This document shows, piece after piece, positions 31,981 to 39,945 of a stretch of 64,000 nucleotides of DNA. Position 1 is the stretch's first letter; each line of letters opens with the position of its first letter. This stretch comes from Bacteroidota bacterium (lineage in GTDB: Bacteria; Bacteroidota; Bacteroidia; Bacteroidales; Dysgonomonadaceae). The notes under the pieces were generated by a model. It did no database searches and was not told where the DNA came from. It was given only the letters and a program-made list of their open reading frames with translations. Location: positions 165,107 through 229,106 of the forward strand of contig JAEWGM010000036.1 in the NCBI GenBank assembly GCA_023388315.1, written 5' to 3'. A program made the position numbers and the translations under genes.

Positions 31981-33345
31981 ATGAAAAAATTAGTTTTATC
32001 AGGACTTTTGGCCATCGCAACCATCGCAGGAGTAAGTGCGCAAAAAGCGGGCTACGACCCGGTAAATGCACCTTACGGACGTGGAGAGGATAGCACAAAA
32101 TGTATCACCAATCTTAGCTTGTTGCAAACAGCAGCACGCGCAGGAGACTACCAAGGAGCACTAAAACCTTGGACCGATGTATATGAAAACTGTCCCGCAT
32201 CCAGCCGGAACATTTATATATACGGTGCAAGCATTTTCAAAGACTTTTTCGAAAAAGAAACTGACCCGGCAAAAAAACAAGAATATGCAGATAAGGTCAT
32301 GGAAATTCACGATAATCGGATGAAATATTTCGGCGACAACGAATCGAAAGGCGAGTTGATTGCCAGAAAAACATACGATTATATGGAATTGATGGGAGAT
32401 AAAGCCGACCAAGATGTTATCTACAATTGGCTGGGACAAGCCATTAACGAAATGCAAGATAAAATGGCGCCTCTTGATGCCTATTCATATTACATGGCTT
32501 CTTCTTTGAGCGGATATTTAAGCAATAACGCCAAAAAAGACCAATACATTAAAGACTATTTCAACACGGTTGGATACGTTGACCAAGCTATTGCCAACGC
32601 GCAATCGGCGGGAGACCAAGCAAGTGTTGATTATTTGGGATTGGTGAAAGAAGGAATTGTAAAAGGATTTGTAAACAGTGGCGCGGGCGATTGTAACACG
32701 CTTACTTCTTACTATGCCGATAAAATTGAGCCCAATAAAGGCGACAAAGCATTCTTGAACGAAGTGTTAAACGCGTTGGGTTCCGTTGGATGTAACGAAA
32801 GCGATTTATACTTAACCGCTTCCGAACACCTTTACAGACTTGAGCCTTCTGCCGGAGCCGCTATTGGCCTTGCAAACAAAAGCTTGAGAGAAAAAGATTA
32901 CGACACCGCTGTTAAATATTACGCCGAAGCTGCAAAAATGGAAACCGATAAAAGCAAAGCTTCCGATTATATGATGCAACTTGCCGGTATTTTCTCCACT
33001 CAACGCAATTTCGCGAGAGCAAGACAAGCCGCTTACGACGCGTTGCAATACAATCCCAACAACGGCGAAGCATACATACTCATCGCGCAGCTTTACGCGA
33101 CTTCTGCCAACAGCATTTTCTCCGAGCCTGAAAAAGCAGGATTGGTATATGGCGCGGCAGTAGATAAATTGCAAAGAGCAAAAGCAGTTGACCCCAGCGT
33201 AGCCGGAAAAGCCAACAACCTTATCAGCAGATACTCAGCTGCCTTTATGGACACTGAAACCGCGTTTATGATGGGTTACAAAGCCGGGCAATCGGTTCAT
33301 ATTCCCGGATGGATTGGCGAAACCACAACGGTTCGTTTGAGATAA
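31981..33345 (+). CDS. Exported tetratricopeptide-repeat protein
   Basis: A 454-residue protein with signal peptide MKKLVLSGLLAIATIAGVSAQ. The body is alpha-helical. C-terminal TPR-like repeats are visible from about residue 290 (AIGLANKSLREKDYDTAVKYYAEAAKM, then FARARQAAYDALQYNPNNGEAYILIAQLY). It likely works as a periplasmic scaffold. It lies between an outer-membrane protein and lptC, pointing to an envelope role; nothing more specific can be read. Confidence 0.82.
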   Translation: MKKLVLSGLLAIATIAGVSAQKAGYDPVNAPYGRGEDSTKCITNLSLLQTAARAGDYQGALKPWTDVYENCPASSRNIYIYGASIFKDFFEKETDPAKKQEYADKVMEIHDNRMKYFGDNESKGELIARKTYDYMELMGDKADQDVIYNWLGQAINEMQDKMAPLDAYSYYMASSLSGYLSNNAKKDQYIKDYFNTVGYVDQAIANAQSAGDQASVDYLGLVKEGIVKGFVNSGAGDCNTLTSYYADKIEPNKGDKAFLNEVLNALGSVGCNESDLYLTASEHLYRLEPSAGAAIGLANKSLREKDYDTAVKYYAEAAKMETDKSKASDYMMQLAGIFSTQRNFARARQAAYDALQYNPNNGEAYILIAQLYATSANSIFSEPEKAGLVYGAAVDKLQRAKAVDPSVAGKANNLISRYSAAFMDTETAFMMGYKAGQSVHIPGWIGETTTVRLR

Positions 33346-33355
33346 ACAAAGTTAA

Positions 33356-34003
33356 TTGAGCTTGTTGAAAAAACAGCAACATATTTTTAAGCGCATAACA
33401 ACCACGTATTCCGTGGTTGTTATGTTGCTTTTTTTCATATCGTGTAAAGACAAAAACGAGAACCTGGTCGCTTTTAAATACGATTCAGAAACAGTGCCTT
33501 CGCTTATCACCGACACGGTAAACACTTTTATTTCAGAAGAGGGGCAAACGCGAGTAAAACTCGTAGCCGATGTGTGGATGGTGTTCGATAAAGCCAAAGA
33601 ACCCTATTGGTTTTTTCCGGAAGGCATTTACGTGGAACGATATGATTCTTTGTTTAATGTGGAAGCTACCGTGGTGGCCGATACGGCGTGGAATTATACC
33701 GCGAAGAACTTGTGGAAATTGCGCGGGAACGTGCGTCTCGAAAACAAGGAAGGAAACGAATTTGAAAGCGAAGAGTTCTTTTGGGATCAGGAGAACAAAA
33801 AATTCTATTCCGATAAATATATCGAAATTAAACGCAACGATACCAAAGTAAAAGGATATGGGTTTGAATCCAACCAAGAGATGACGGAATATCGCATCTT
33901 GCGTCCGCACGATGGTGTGATTCCCATTGTAGATGATGAGGCGCCGGGTGGAGACAACGATTTATTTTTCGACTCCGAAACGCCCATCGATACCATAAAT
34001 TAA
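33356..34003 (+). CDS. lptC: LPS export protein LptC
   Basis: A 215-residue membrane-anchored periplasmic protein of the LptC family, which links LptB2FG to LptA in lipopolysaccharide export. The N-terminal hydrophobic stretch SVVVMLLFFISC ends in a Cys, so it may be a lipoprotein, as in many Bacteroidota. Beta-jellyroll strands with WNYTAKNLWKLRGNVRLEN, EFESEEFFWDQENKKFYSDK and TKVKGYGFES are typical of LptC/OstA-like folds. The start is TTG at 33356 or 33362/33365; no good ATG exists before the hydrophobic segment. It lies 10 bases after the TPR gene stop. Confidence 0.88.
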   Translation: MSLLKKQQHIFKRITTTYSVVVMLLFFISCKDKNENLVAFKYDSETVPSLITDTVNTFISEEGQTRVKLVADVWMVFDKAKEPYWFFPEGIYVERYDSLFNVEATVVADTAWNYTAKNLWKLRGNVRLENKEGNEFESEEFFWDQENKKFYSDKYIEIKRNDTKVKGYGFESNQEMTEYRILRPHDGVIPIVDDEAPGGDNDLFFDSETPIDTIN

Positions 34004-34012
34004 AAAAACAAC

Positions 34013-35281
34013 ATGTTTATTCAAACGCAGATTACGTGGTGGCTGGTTTTTATGCTGCTATCCGCTTTTTTCTCAGGGATGGAGGTCGCCTTTGTTACCT
34101 CCGACAAACTGCGTTATGCCGTAACCAAAAAATCTACCGGATTATTCAACTATATGTTGAACACCATTTACGGACATCCTCGTCAATTTTTAACCACGCT
34201 TACCATCGGCAATTTAATCGCCCTTGTTTTATTTGTGTATTTCACCGTTTTATTGGCGGAGCACTTCGTGTTGGGCAGTTGGACGGAAAATATGTGGGTT
34301 ACCCTTCTTCTCGGCATTGTTTTCGCTTCCATTGTTATTTTAATTACCGGGGAGTTTTTGCCTCGCGCGCTTTTTAGAAGAAATGCCAACGTGTGGGTGA
34401 AAATTCTGTTACTCCCGGCATTTGTTTTTTATGTGTTTTTCTATCCCATTGCGAAAATTTTTATTGCGCTCTCACGAAGCATACTGAAATTGTTCGGGGT
34501 GAACACTCTCAAATCAAATGAAAAGTTGCTAGGCCGCAACGATTTAGACACCTATGTTAAACAAGGTGTAACCGATGAAACGGAGGTGGACTCCGAGGTG
34601 AAGATTTTTAAAAACGCGCTCGATTTTTCGTCCATGAAAATCAGAGATTGCATGATTCCGCGCGCCGATATTGTGGCAGTAAGCGAAGATACCGATTTGG
34701 AAACGCTGAAAGATAAATTTATTGAAACAGGCCTCTCGCGCATTTTGGTTTACAACGATACCATTGATAACATTGTGGGATACATTCACATGTGGGAGAT
34801 TTTCAACACCACGGAAGATTGGACAAAAAAAATAGCGCCACTGTCTTTCGTGCCCGAAAGCATGCAAGCCAACCAAATGATGAGCGACCTCATGCAACAA
34901 CGCCGAAGCATTGCCGTGGTGGTGGATGAGTTTGGAGGCACATCGGGAATTATTACCATGGAAGATTTGGTGGAAGAGATTTTCGGCGAAATTGAAGATG
35001 AATACGATGTGAAATCCAAATTCGTGAAAAAAGAAAACGAAAACGAATACATCCTTTCCGGCCGGGTGGAAATTGATCAATTAAATGAAAATTACGACTT
35101 CGATATTCCCGAGTCGGACGAATACTCCACCATTGCCGGCTACCTACTTCATCACACGCAACGCTTTCCCAAAACTTATGAAACCGTAATCATTGGAAAA
35201 TACACCTTTAAAGTGCTGAAAGTTACCGCTCGTAAAATTGAAGTGGTGAAATTAATCAAAGAGGCCGCGACGGAAGAATAA
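34013..35281 (+). CDS. CNNM/CBS-domain transporter-like protein (hemolysin family, CorC-like)
   Basis: A 422-residue protein with an N-terminal CNNM (DUF21) membrane domain with three to four hydrophobic segments (about 5-20, 60-85, 95-118, 128-150). Two CBS domains follow (about 210-330, KIRDCMIPRADIV and EFGGTSGIITMEDLVEEIFGEIEDEYD), then a CorC_HlyC domain at about 345-420. Such proteins handle Mg2+ or Co2+; in Flavobacteriia the relative GldE is tied to gliding, but nothing else here suggests gliding. The order lptC - CNNM - PpiD is common in Bacteroidota. Confidence 0.92.
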   Translation: MFIQTQITWWLVFMLLSAFFSGMEVAFVTSDKLRYAVTKKSTGLFNYMLNTIYGHPRQFLTTLTIGNLIALVLFVYFTVLLAEHFVLGSWTENMWVTLLLGIVFASIVILITGEFLPRALFRRNANVWVKILLLPAFVFYVFFYPIAKIFIALSRSILKLFGVNTLKSNEKLLGRNDLDTYVKQGVTDETEVDSEVKIFKNALDFSSMKIRDCMIPRADIVAVSEDTDLETLKDKFIETGLSRILVYNDTIDNIVGYIHMWEIFNTTEDWTKKIAPLSFVPESMQANQMMSDLMQQRRSIAVVVDEFGGTSGIITMEDLVEEIFGEIEDEYDVKSKFVKKENENEYILSGRVEIDQLNENYDFDIPESDEYSTIAGYLLHHTQRFPKTYETVIIGKYTFKVLKVTARKIEVVKLIKEAATEE

Positions 35282-35414
35282 TCCTGTTTTCGTGCCGCTT
35301 TTCTGTACTTTTTATGAAAAAAATATCATTATCTGCTTTATTTTTACTAACTTCGTGCCCTCATTTTGAATACAATATTTTCTAACGATTAAAAACAATC
35401 AAAAAGATAGTTAA

Positions 35415-37544
35415 ATGGCTACTTTACAAAAGATTAGAGACAGAGGCACGTTGCTTGTCATCATTATAGGAGTGGCGCTTCTTGCCTTCGTTTTAGGAGA
35501 CTTACTTACTTCGGGAACAACACTGTTTGGCAGAGCACGCGACAAAGCGTTCGTGGTAAACGGTGAAATTATTTCAACGCAACATTACGCGGACAAAATC
35601 ACCGAATTTGAAGAATTTCAGAAAATGGTGAGCGGCCAAACCTCGCTCGATGAAAACACCACATCGCAAATCCGCGAAGCCGTATATCAACAAATGGTGC
35701 GCGAGCGTTTGCTCAACAACCAAACCGATAAATTGGGCTTGACTGTTACAAAAGAAGAAATCAACGATTTGGTGCACGGCGAAGCCATATCGCCCATTTT
35801 GCAGCAACTTCCTTTCTTTGTTGACCCGCAAACCGGTGTGTTTAGCCGCAGCGCGTTAATCGAATTCATCAACACCATTAATACGCCCAACGCCCAACCA
35901 CAGGAGCAAGCGCTTATCAATCAATATAAATCGCTTTGGTTGTTCATTGAGAATATGATCAAAACACAACGGTTGGAAGAAAAATACATTTCGTTGCTTT
36001 CAAACGCGGTGATTGTGAACGATACGGAGTCGAAAACCGCTTTCGACCTTTCGCAGCAAAACGCCGATATTGCCTATGCGATGCAAAGCTATTTCACTAT
36101 CCCCGATTCAACCGTAACGGTTGCTGATAGCGAGATTAGAGCGTTTTACGACAAGCATAAAAAATCGTTTCAGCAGGAGGCGCCGTTGGTGAAACTTTCT
36201 TACTTCACCAAAGAAGTTGTTCCCAGCGATGAAGATTTTGCCGAAGTGGAAGCCGAGTCTGAAAATGCTTATCGTCAATTGCAAAGCGCTGCCAACCCGG
36301 CACCCATTGTAGCCGATTATTCCGATGTGCCTTATCGCGATGTGTTTGTGGGAGAAACCATGTTGAACCCCTCGCAAATCGATTTTGTGCGCACGGCGTC
36401 TGTGAACGATATGTATGGCCCGGTGCGTGAAGGAAATTCTTTTCAAATATTCAAATTGATCGACAGAACGGTGGCGCCCGACTCGGTTCACCTCCGTATG
36501 ATGGCAATCCCCGATGCCTCGATGATGGGCCAAGATTCTTTGGTGACAAACTTCGTGGACAGCATCTACAGCGCTATTCAAGGCGGGCAATCTTTCGCCG
36601 AAGTGGCCAATAGCCTCAACCCGCAGTCCAATGGCGGTGATGTGGGCTGGGCAAGAGAAATTGATTTGATTTCCCTTGGCGCCGATGTTGTTAGAACCGC
36701 TTTCAACGCGCCCGTTGGCGAAGTTGTGCGGTTGAACGCTCCCGGCCAGCAAATGATTTTGCAGGTGATTGAGAGAACGCGCCCTGTGAACAAATACAAA
36801 TTGGCCGTGGTGGATATGCCCGTTATCGCGAGTGAAAAAACATCCAACAATGTGGACAATGAGTTGAATCAATTCGTTTCAGCACCCGATGTGAACACCA
36901 AATTCAACGAAATGGCGGCTGAAAAAGGATATATGGTGATGCCGAGTATGACATTTTCCGCAAACGATTTTTCATTGGCACAAATTCCTGGATCGCGCCA
37001 AGTAATTACTTGGGCGGCAAACGAAAAGCAAAAAGGTGCCGTGAGGAAATTCGACCTTACCAACTTGCGTGTTGTGGCACGGGTGGATGAAGTAATTCCC
37101 GCCGGAACAACTCCCTTGTCGGAAGTATCGGGAAGCATTAGAAGCCGCTTGATAAACGAAAAGAAAGCCGACAAAATTATTTCCGATTTAAAAGCCCAAA
37201 ACCTTACTTTGTTGGATGCGTACGCCAACGCGATGAATACAACGGTTGACACGGTGAAATTTGTGAATTTCAATACGCAAAACATTTCCGGATTGGGTTT
37301 TGAACCCGCTCTAAACAGCATTGCCGCGTTCGCTCCGTTGAACACGGTGTCGGGCCCGGTTAAAGGAAATATGGGCGTATTTGTAAGCACCGTTACCAAT
37401 CGCACACAAGGCACAGACAGCTATGATGCCGAACAACAAAAGAATGTGATGCTAAACGAAAATGCGTATCGTTTGCAAATGCAATCAATTGAAGTGTTAA
37501 AACAAAAACTGGGAGTGGAAGACAACCGTTTCAGGTTCTTCTAA
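35415..37544 (+). CDS. SurA/PpiD-like peptidyl-prolyl isomerase
   Basis: A 709-residue periplasmic foldase. One N-terminal membrane segment (about 12-32, GTLLVIIIGVALLAFVLGDLL) is followed by a SurA_N/PpiD helical domain (about 45-270). A parvulin-type rotamase domain begins at about 350-450 (RMMAIPDASMMGQDSL, GQSFAEVANSLNPQSNGGDVGWAREIDL), and a second isomerase-like region reaches the C-terminus. The topology matches PpiD: anchored in the inner membrane, facing the periplasm, helping outer-membrane proteins to fold. A good terminator follows. Confidence 0.92.
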   Translation: MATLQKIRDRGTLLVIIIGVALLAFVLGDLLTSGTTLFGRARDKAFVVNGEIISTQHYADKITEFEEFQKMVSGQTSLDENTTSQIREAVYQQMVRERLLNNQTDKLGLTVTKEEINDLVHGEAISPILQQLPFFVDPQTGVFSRSALIEFINTINTPNAQPQEQALINQYKSLWLFIENMIKTQRLEEKYISLLSNAVIVNDTESKTAFDLSQQNADIAYAMQSYFTIPDSTVTVADSEIRAFYDKHKKSFQQEAPLVKLSYFTKEVVPSDEDFAEVEAESENAYRQLQSAANPAPIVADYSDVPYRDVFVGETMLNPSQIDFVRTASVNDMYGPVREGNSFQIFKLIDRTVAPDSVHLRMMAIPDASMMGQDSLVTNFVDSIYSAIQGGQSFAEVANSLNPQSNGGDVGWAREIDLISLGADVVRTAFNAPVGEVVRLNAPGQQMILQVIERTRPVNKYKLAVVDMPVIASEKTSNNVDNELNQFVSAPDVNTKFNEMAAEKGYMVMPSMTFSANDFSLAQIPGSRQVITWAANEKQKGAVRKFDLTNLRVVARVDEVIPAGTTPLSEVSGSIRSRLINEKKADKIISDLKAQNLTLLDAYANAMNTTVDTVKFVNFNTQNISGLGFEPALNSIAAFAPLNTVSGPVKGNMGVFVSTVTNRTQGTDSYDAEQQKNVMLNENAYRLQMQSIEVLKQKLGVEDNRFRFF

Positions 37545-37572
37545 CTGTTTCAGTTACATTTATATATCAACA

Positions 37573-37597
37573 AAGGCCGTCGGTTGACGGCCTTTTG
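37573..37597 (+). terminator. Intrinsic terminator after the PpiD-like gene
   Basis: AAAGGCCGTC-GGTT-GACGGCCTTTT followed by a T-rich stretch, 28 bases past the stop. Confidence 0.8.
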
Positions 37598-37687
37598 TTG
37601 TGTTAAGATACTGAGTTTAGAAAAGAAATCACTACTGGCCGACAAAATTCTATCAAATAAGTGGCGTTTTAACTTCATAGAAGTTTT

Positions 37688-37842
37688 CTGTGCATATCCC
37701 TGAATTTTAATTGGGGGCGGCGGGTATGTCTATCAGGACCAAACTCAGTAGGAGTTTACTAAATCTTTTCAGGGAAACGCTTACAGCGTTTTTCTGTTGT
37801 TTTTGTCTGTTGCCCCCAATTAAAATTGGGGGTTATGCACAG
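37688..37842. mobile_element. MITE-like element with 31-base inverted ends
   Basis: Bases 37688-37718 and 37812-37842 are inverted repeats matching at 28 of 31 positions (CTGTGCATA start, AATTTTAATTGGGGGC end). The 93-base middle has a small hairpin AAACGC-TTACA-GCGTTT at 37773 and no coding capacity. Just outside lies another hairpin, TTTGTCC-TAC-GGACAAA (37843). It sits in a 540-base gap between a plus-strand and a minus-strand gene. A minus-strand frame of 83 codons across it shows no protein-like features. Confidence 0.55.
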
Positions 37843-38005
37843 GTTTGTCCTACGGACAAATTTTAGTCGGTCAGTAATGAAAAGAAACATTTCTAAAAAC
37901 GTGAGTTTTGCGCAAGAATTGTACTGTCTTGTCACATCAAACCAATTGTCAAAGGTGTTTAGAGGCTGTAGCGAAGGAAGACCGATGATTCTACACATAT
38001 AAAAA

Positions 38006-38034
38006 AACAAAGGCCATCAATTGACAGCCTTTGT
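38006..38034 (-). terminator. Terminator for PPi-phosphofructokinase
   Basis: AAAGGC pairs with GCCTTT around CATCAATTGACA. On the minus strand it is followed by a run of T, about 50 bases past the stop at 38083. Confidence 0.65.
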
Positions 38035-38082
38035 ACGTATTATTTTTTTCGCTATGTGCGCGAAGCGGGATAATTGCTTTTT

Positions 38083-39744
38083 TTATTCCTGCAAATTACC
38101 TGTTTGCTCCAATTCCAACGTTTTGCTGGGTTGGTCGCACACTTCAGTGGGGCCGAAATATTGAATCGGGCCCGGATACACATAATCTGTTGCCATAGCC
38201 CAATGCTCGCGCTTGCTTTCGAAATATTTAAACGGTGCGCCGTTAAGGTCAACCAATGCTTTTTGAATCACCGGTTTCATTTCGCCGTGGCGACGTTCCA
38301 TATTCATCATCATGGTGATGGGTATTCCGCCGGCAATCCATTTCTCGGCGGGAGCCGTGGTGTTGCGCACCGATGACATATAGCCCGTTTTACCTGCGGC
38401 AATGAGCATCGCGGCCGTGTAGCCTAAGGAGTAGCAATAATCGGCGTCGTAATTCGATGGCGCGGCGCAGCGGCCTTCATAACCGAAGAAGTGCGTAATG
38501 GTGGCGAACTTGCCATTGTACTCGCCTTCCTTCGCGCGTTTGCTAAGGCATTTTTTTACCATCTCCGTTAAAAGTTTTTCCGTTTCAATAAGCGAAACCT
38601 GAACGTTTCCGTGCGGGTCGCGGTCCAACGTTAGCTGGCGGGCTACCGTTTCGGGAAGGCTGGCGTATAGCTCGGCATTTTCGGGCGAAAGTTTGCTGAT
38701 GATGTATTCGCGTTTTCCGGAGCGGCGCACCAAATCGAATTCCTCTTGGTTGTGCGCGAGAAAATCGTTCAGCTCCTGAATTAATTTTTTCATCGCGGGA
38801 ATAAATTCAATTAACCCTTCGGGGATGATAACGGTGCCGAAATTCAATCCTGCCTCGGCGCGTTGTACAATCACATCGGCAATCTGATCGACGATGTCGC
38901 CCAACGATTGATTTTTAGCTTCCACTTCTTCCGAAATGATGCACACGTTAGGATGCGTTTGCAGCGCGCATTCCAGCGCGATGTGCGAGGCTGAGCGGCC
39001 CATTACTTTAATAAAGTGCCAATATTTGCGTGCCGAGTTGCAGTCGCGTTGAATGTTGCCGATGAGTTCGGAATATACTTTACACGCGGTGTCGAAACCG
39101 AATGAAGTTTCAATTTGTTCGTTTTTTAAGTCGCCGTCGATGGTTTTGGGGCAGCCAATTACCTGCACGCCGGCGCCAATTTCTTTGTAATATTCCGCCA
39201 AAACGCAAGCGTTGGTGTTGGAGTCGTCGCCACCGATAATAATCAGCGCTTTTATGTTCAGTTTTTTTAGAATTTCCAAGCCTTTGTCAAATTGCTCTTT
39301 GCTTTCGAGTTTTGTTCTTCCGGAGCCAATGATGTCGAATCCTCCTGTGTTGCGGTATTCGTCAATGATATCGGCAGTGAGTTCTTTGTATTCGTGGTTC
39401 ACCAATCCGGCGGGGCCTAAAATGAAACCATAGAGTTTGCTGTCGGCGTGCAAGCGTTTAATTCCGTCGAAAATACCCGCAATCACGTTGTGTCCCCCCG
39501 GAGCTTGTCCGCCCGACAGGATTACCCCTACATTCAAAGGCTGGTCGATACCTTGTTCGCCTTCGGCGTGAACGAATTTAACAATCGGTAATCCGTATGT
39601 ATTGGGGAAAAGTTTTTTGATTTCTTCTGTGTCGCGTACCGATTCCGTAGCGGCACCCTCTTCAATTTTAACATTGCCGCGAAGTCCTTCGGGCATTTTG
39701 GGCAAATAGCTTGCTCGTGCAATTTGTAAAGCGCTCTTTGTCAT
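38083..39744 (-). CDS. pfp: Diphosphate--fructose-6-phosphate 1-phosphotransferase
   Basis: Reversible PPi-dependent phosphofructokinase of glycolysis. The 553 residues match the long plant/Bacteroidota-type enzymes. Seen motifs are GGQAPGGHNVIAG (about 75), GGDDSNTNACVLAEYY (about 175; the second Asp after GGD marks PPi use), PKTIDGDLKNEQIETSFGFDTA with catalytic Asp (about 200), and MGRSASHIALECALQTHPN (about 249). ATP-dependent PFK would have GGDGS and PGTIDND, so this is the diphosphate type. Using PPi saves ATP, common in anaerobic Bacteroidota. It has its own terminator and faces a gene desert on one side and sucA on the other. Confidence 0.96.
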   Translation of the reverse strand: MTKSALQIARASYLPKMPEGLRGNVKIEEGAATESVRDTEEIKKLFPNTYGLPIVKFVHAEGEQGIDQPLNVGVILSGGQAPGGHNVIAGIFDGIKRLHADSKLYGFILGPAGLVNHEYKELTADIIDEYRNTGGFDIIGSGRTKLESKEQFDKGLEILKKLNIKALIIIGGDDSNTNACVLAEYYKEIGAGVQVIGCPKTIDGDLKNEQIETSFGFDTACKVYSELIGNIQRDCNSARKYWHFIKVMGRSASHIALECALQTHPNVCIISEEVEAKNQSLGDIVDQIADVIVQRAEAGLNFGTVIIPEGLIEFIPAMKKLIQELNDFLAHNQEEFDLVRRSGKREYIISKLSPENAELYASLPETVARQLTLDRDPHGNVQVSLIETEKLLTEMVKKCLSKRAKEGEYNGKFATITHFFGYEGRCAAPSNYDADYCYSLGYTAAMLIAAGKTGYMSSVRNTTAPAEKWIAGGIPITMMMNMERRHGEMKPVIQKALVDLNGAPFKYFESKREHWAMATDYVYPGPIQYFGPTEVCDQPSKTLELEQTGNLQE

Positions 39745-39855
39745 TTAATTTCTTATTTATAGTGATTATTGTATTTTGCTGCAGAATGATATTTTTTCGA
39801 CCACAAATTTCGCATTTTTTTTTGAATAATAAAAATCAAATTAATCAATGACTTA

Positions 39856-39863
39856 TATGTTTG
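39856..39863 (+). promoter_or_regulatory. Candidate -7 promoter element for sucA
   Basis: TATGTTTG (TAnnTTTG), about 83 bases before the sucA start. A second, poorer candidate lies near 39904. Confidence 0.35.
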
Positions 39864-39945
39864 CGTTTTTTTAAAAAATAGTTGCAAAACCTAAACAAAA
39901 TCACCATCTTTACGGTTTATAAAACCATTAGATATTATTGACCCG

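Noticed and set aside
37759..38010. Minus-strand frame of 83 codons in the gap before pfp
   Set aside because: It spans the arm of an inverted repeat and two hairpins; no start signal or protein-like pattern.
38083..39744. ATP-dependent phosphofructokinase
   Set aside because: GGDDS and PKTIDGD in place of GGDGS and PGTIDND, and the 553-residue length, indicate the diphosphate-dependent enzyme.
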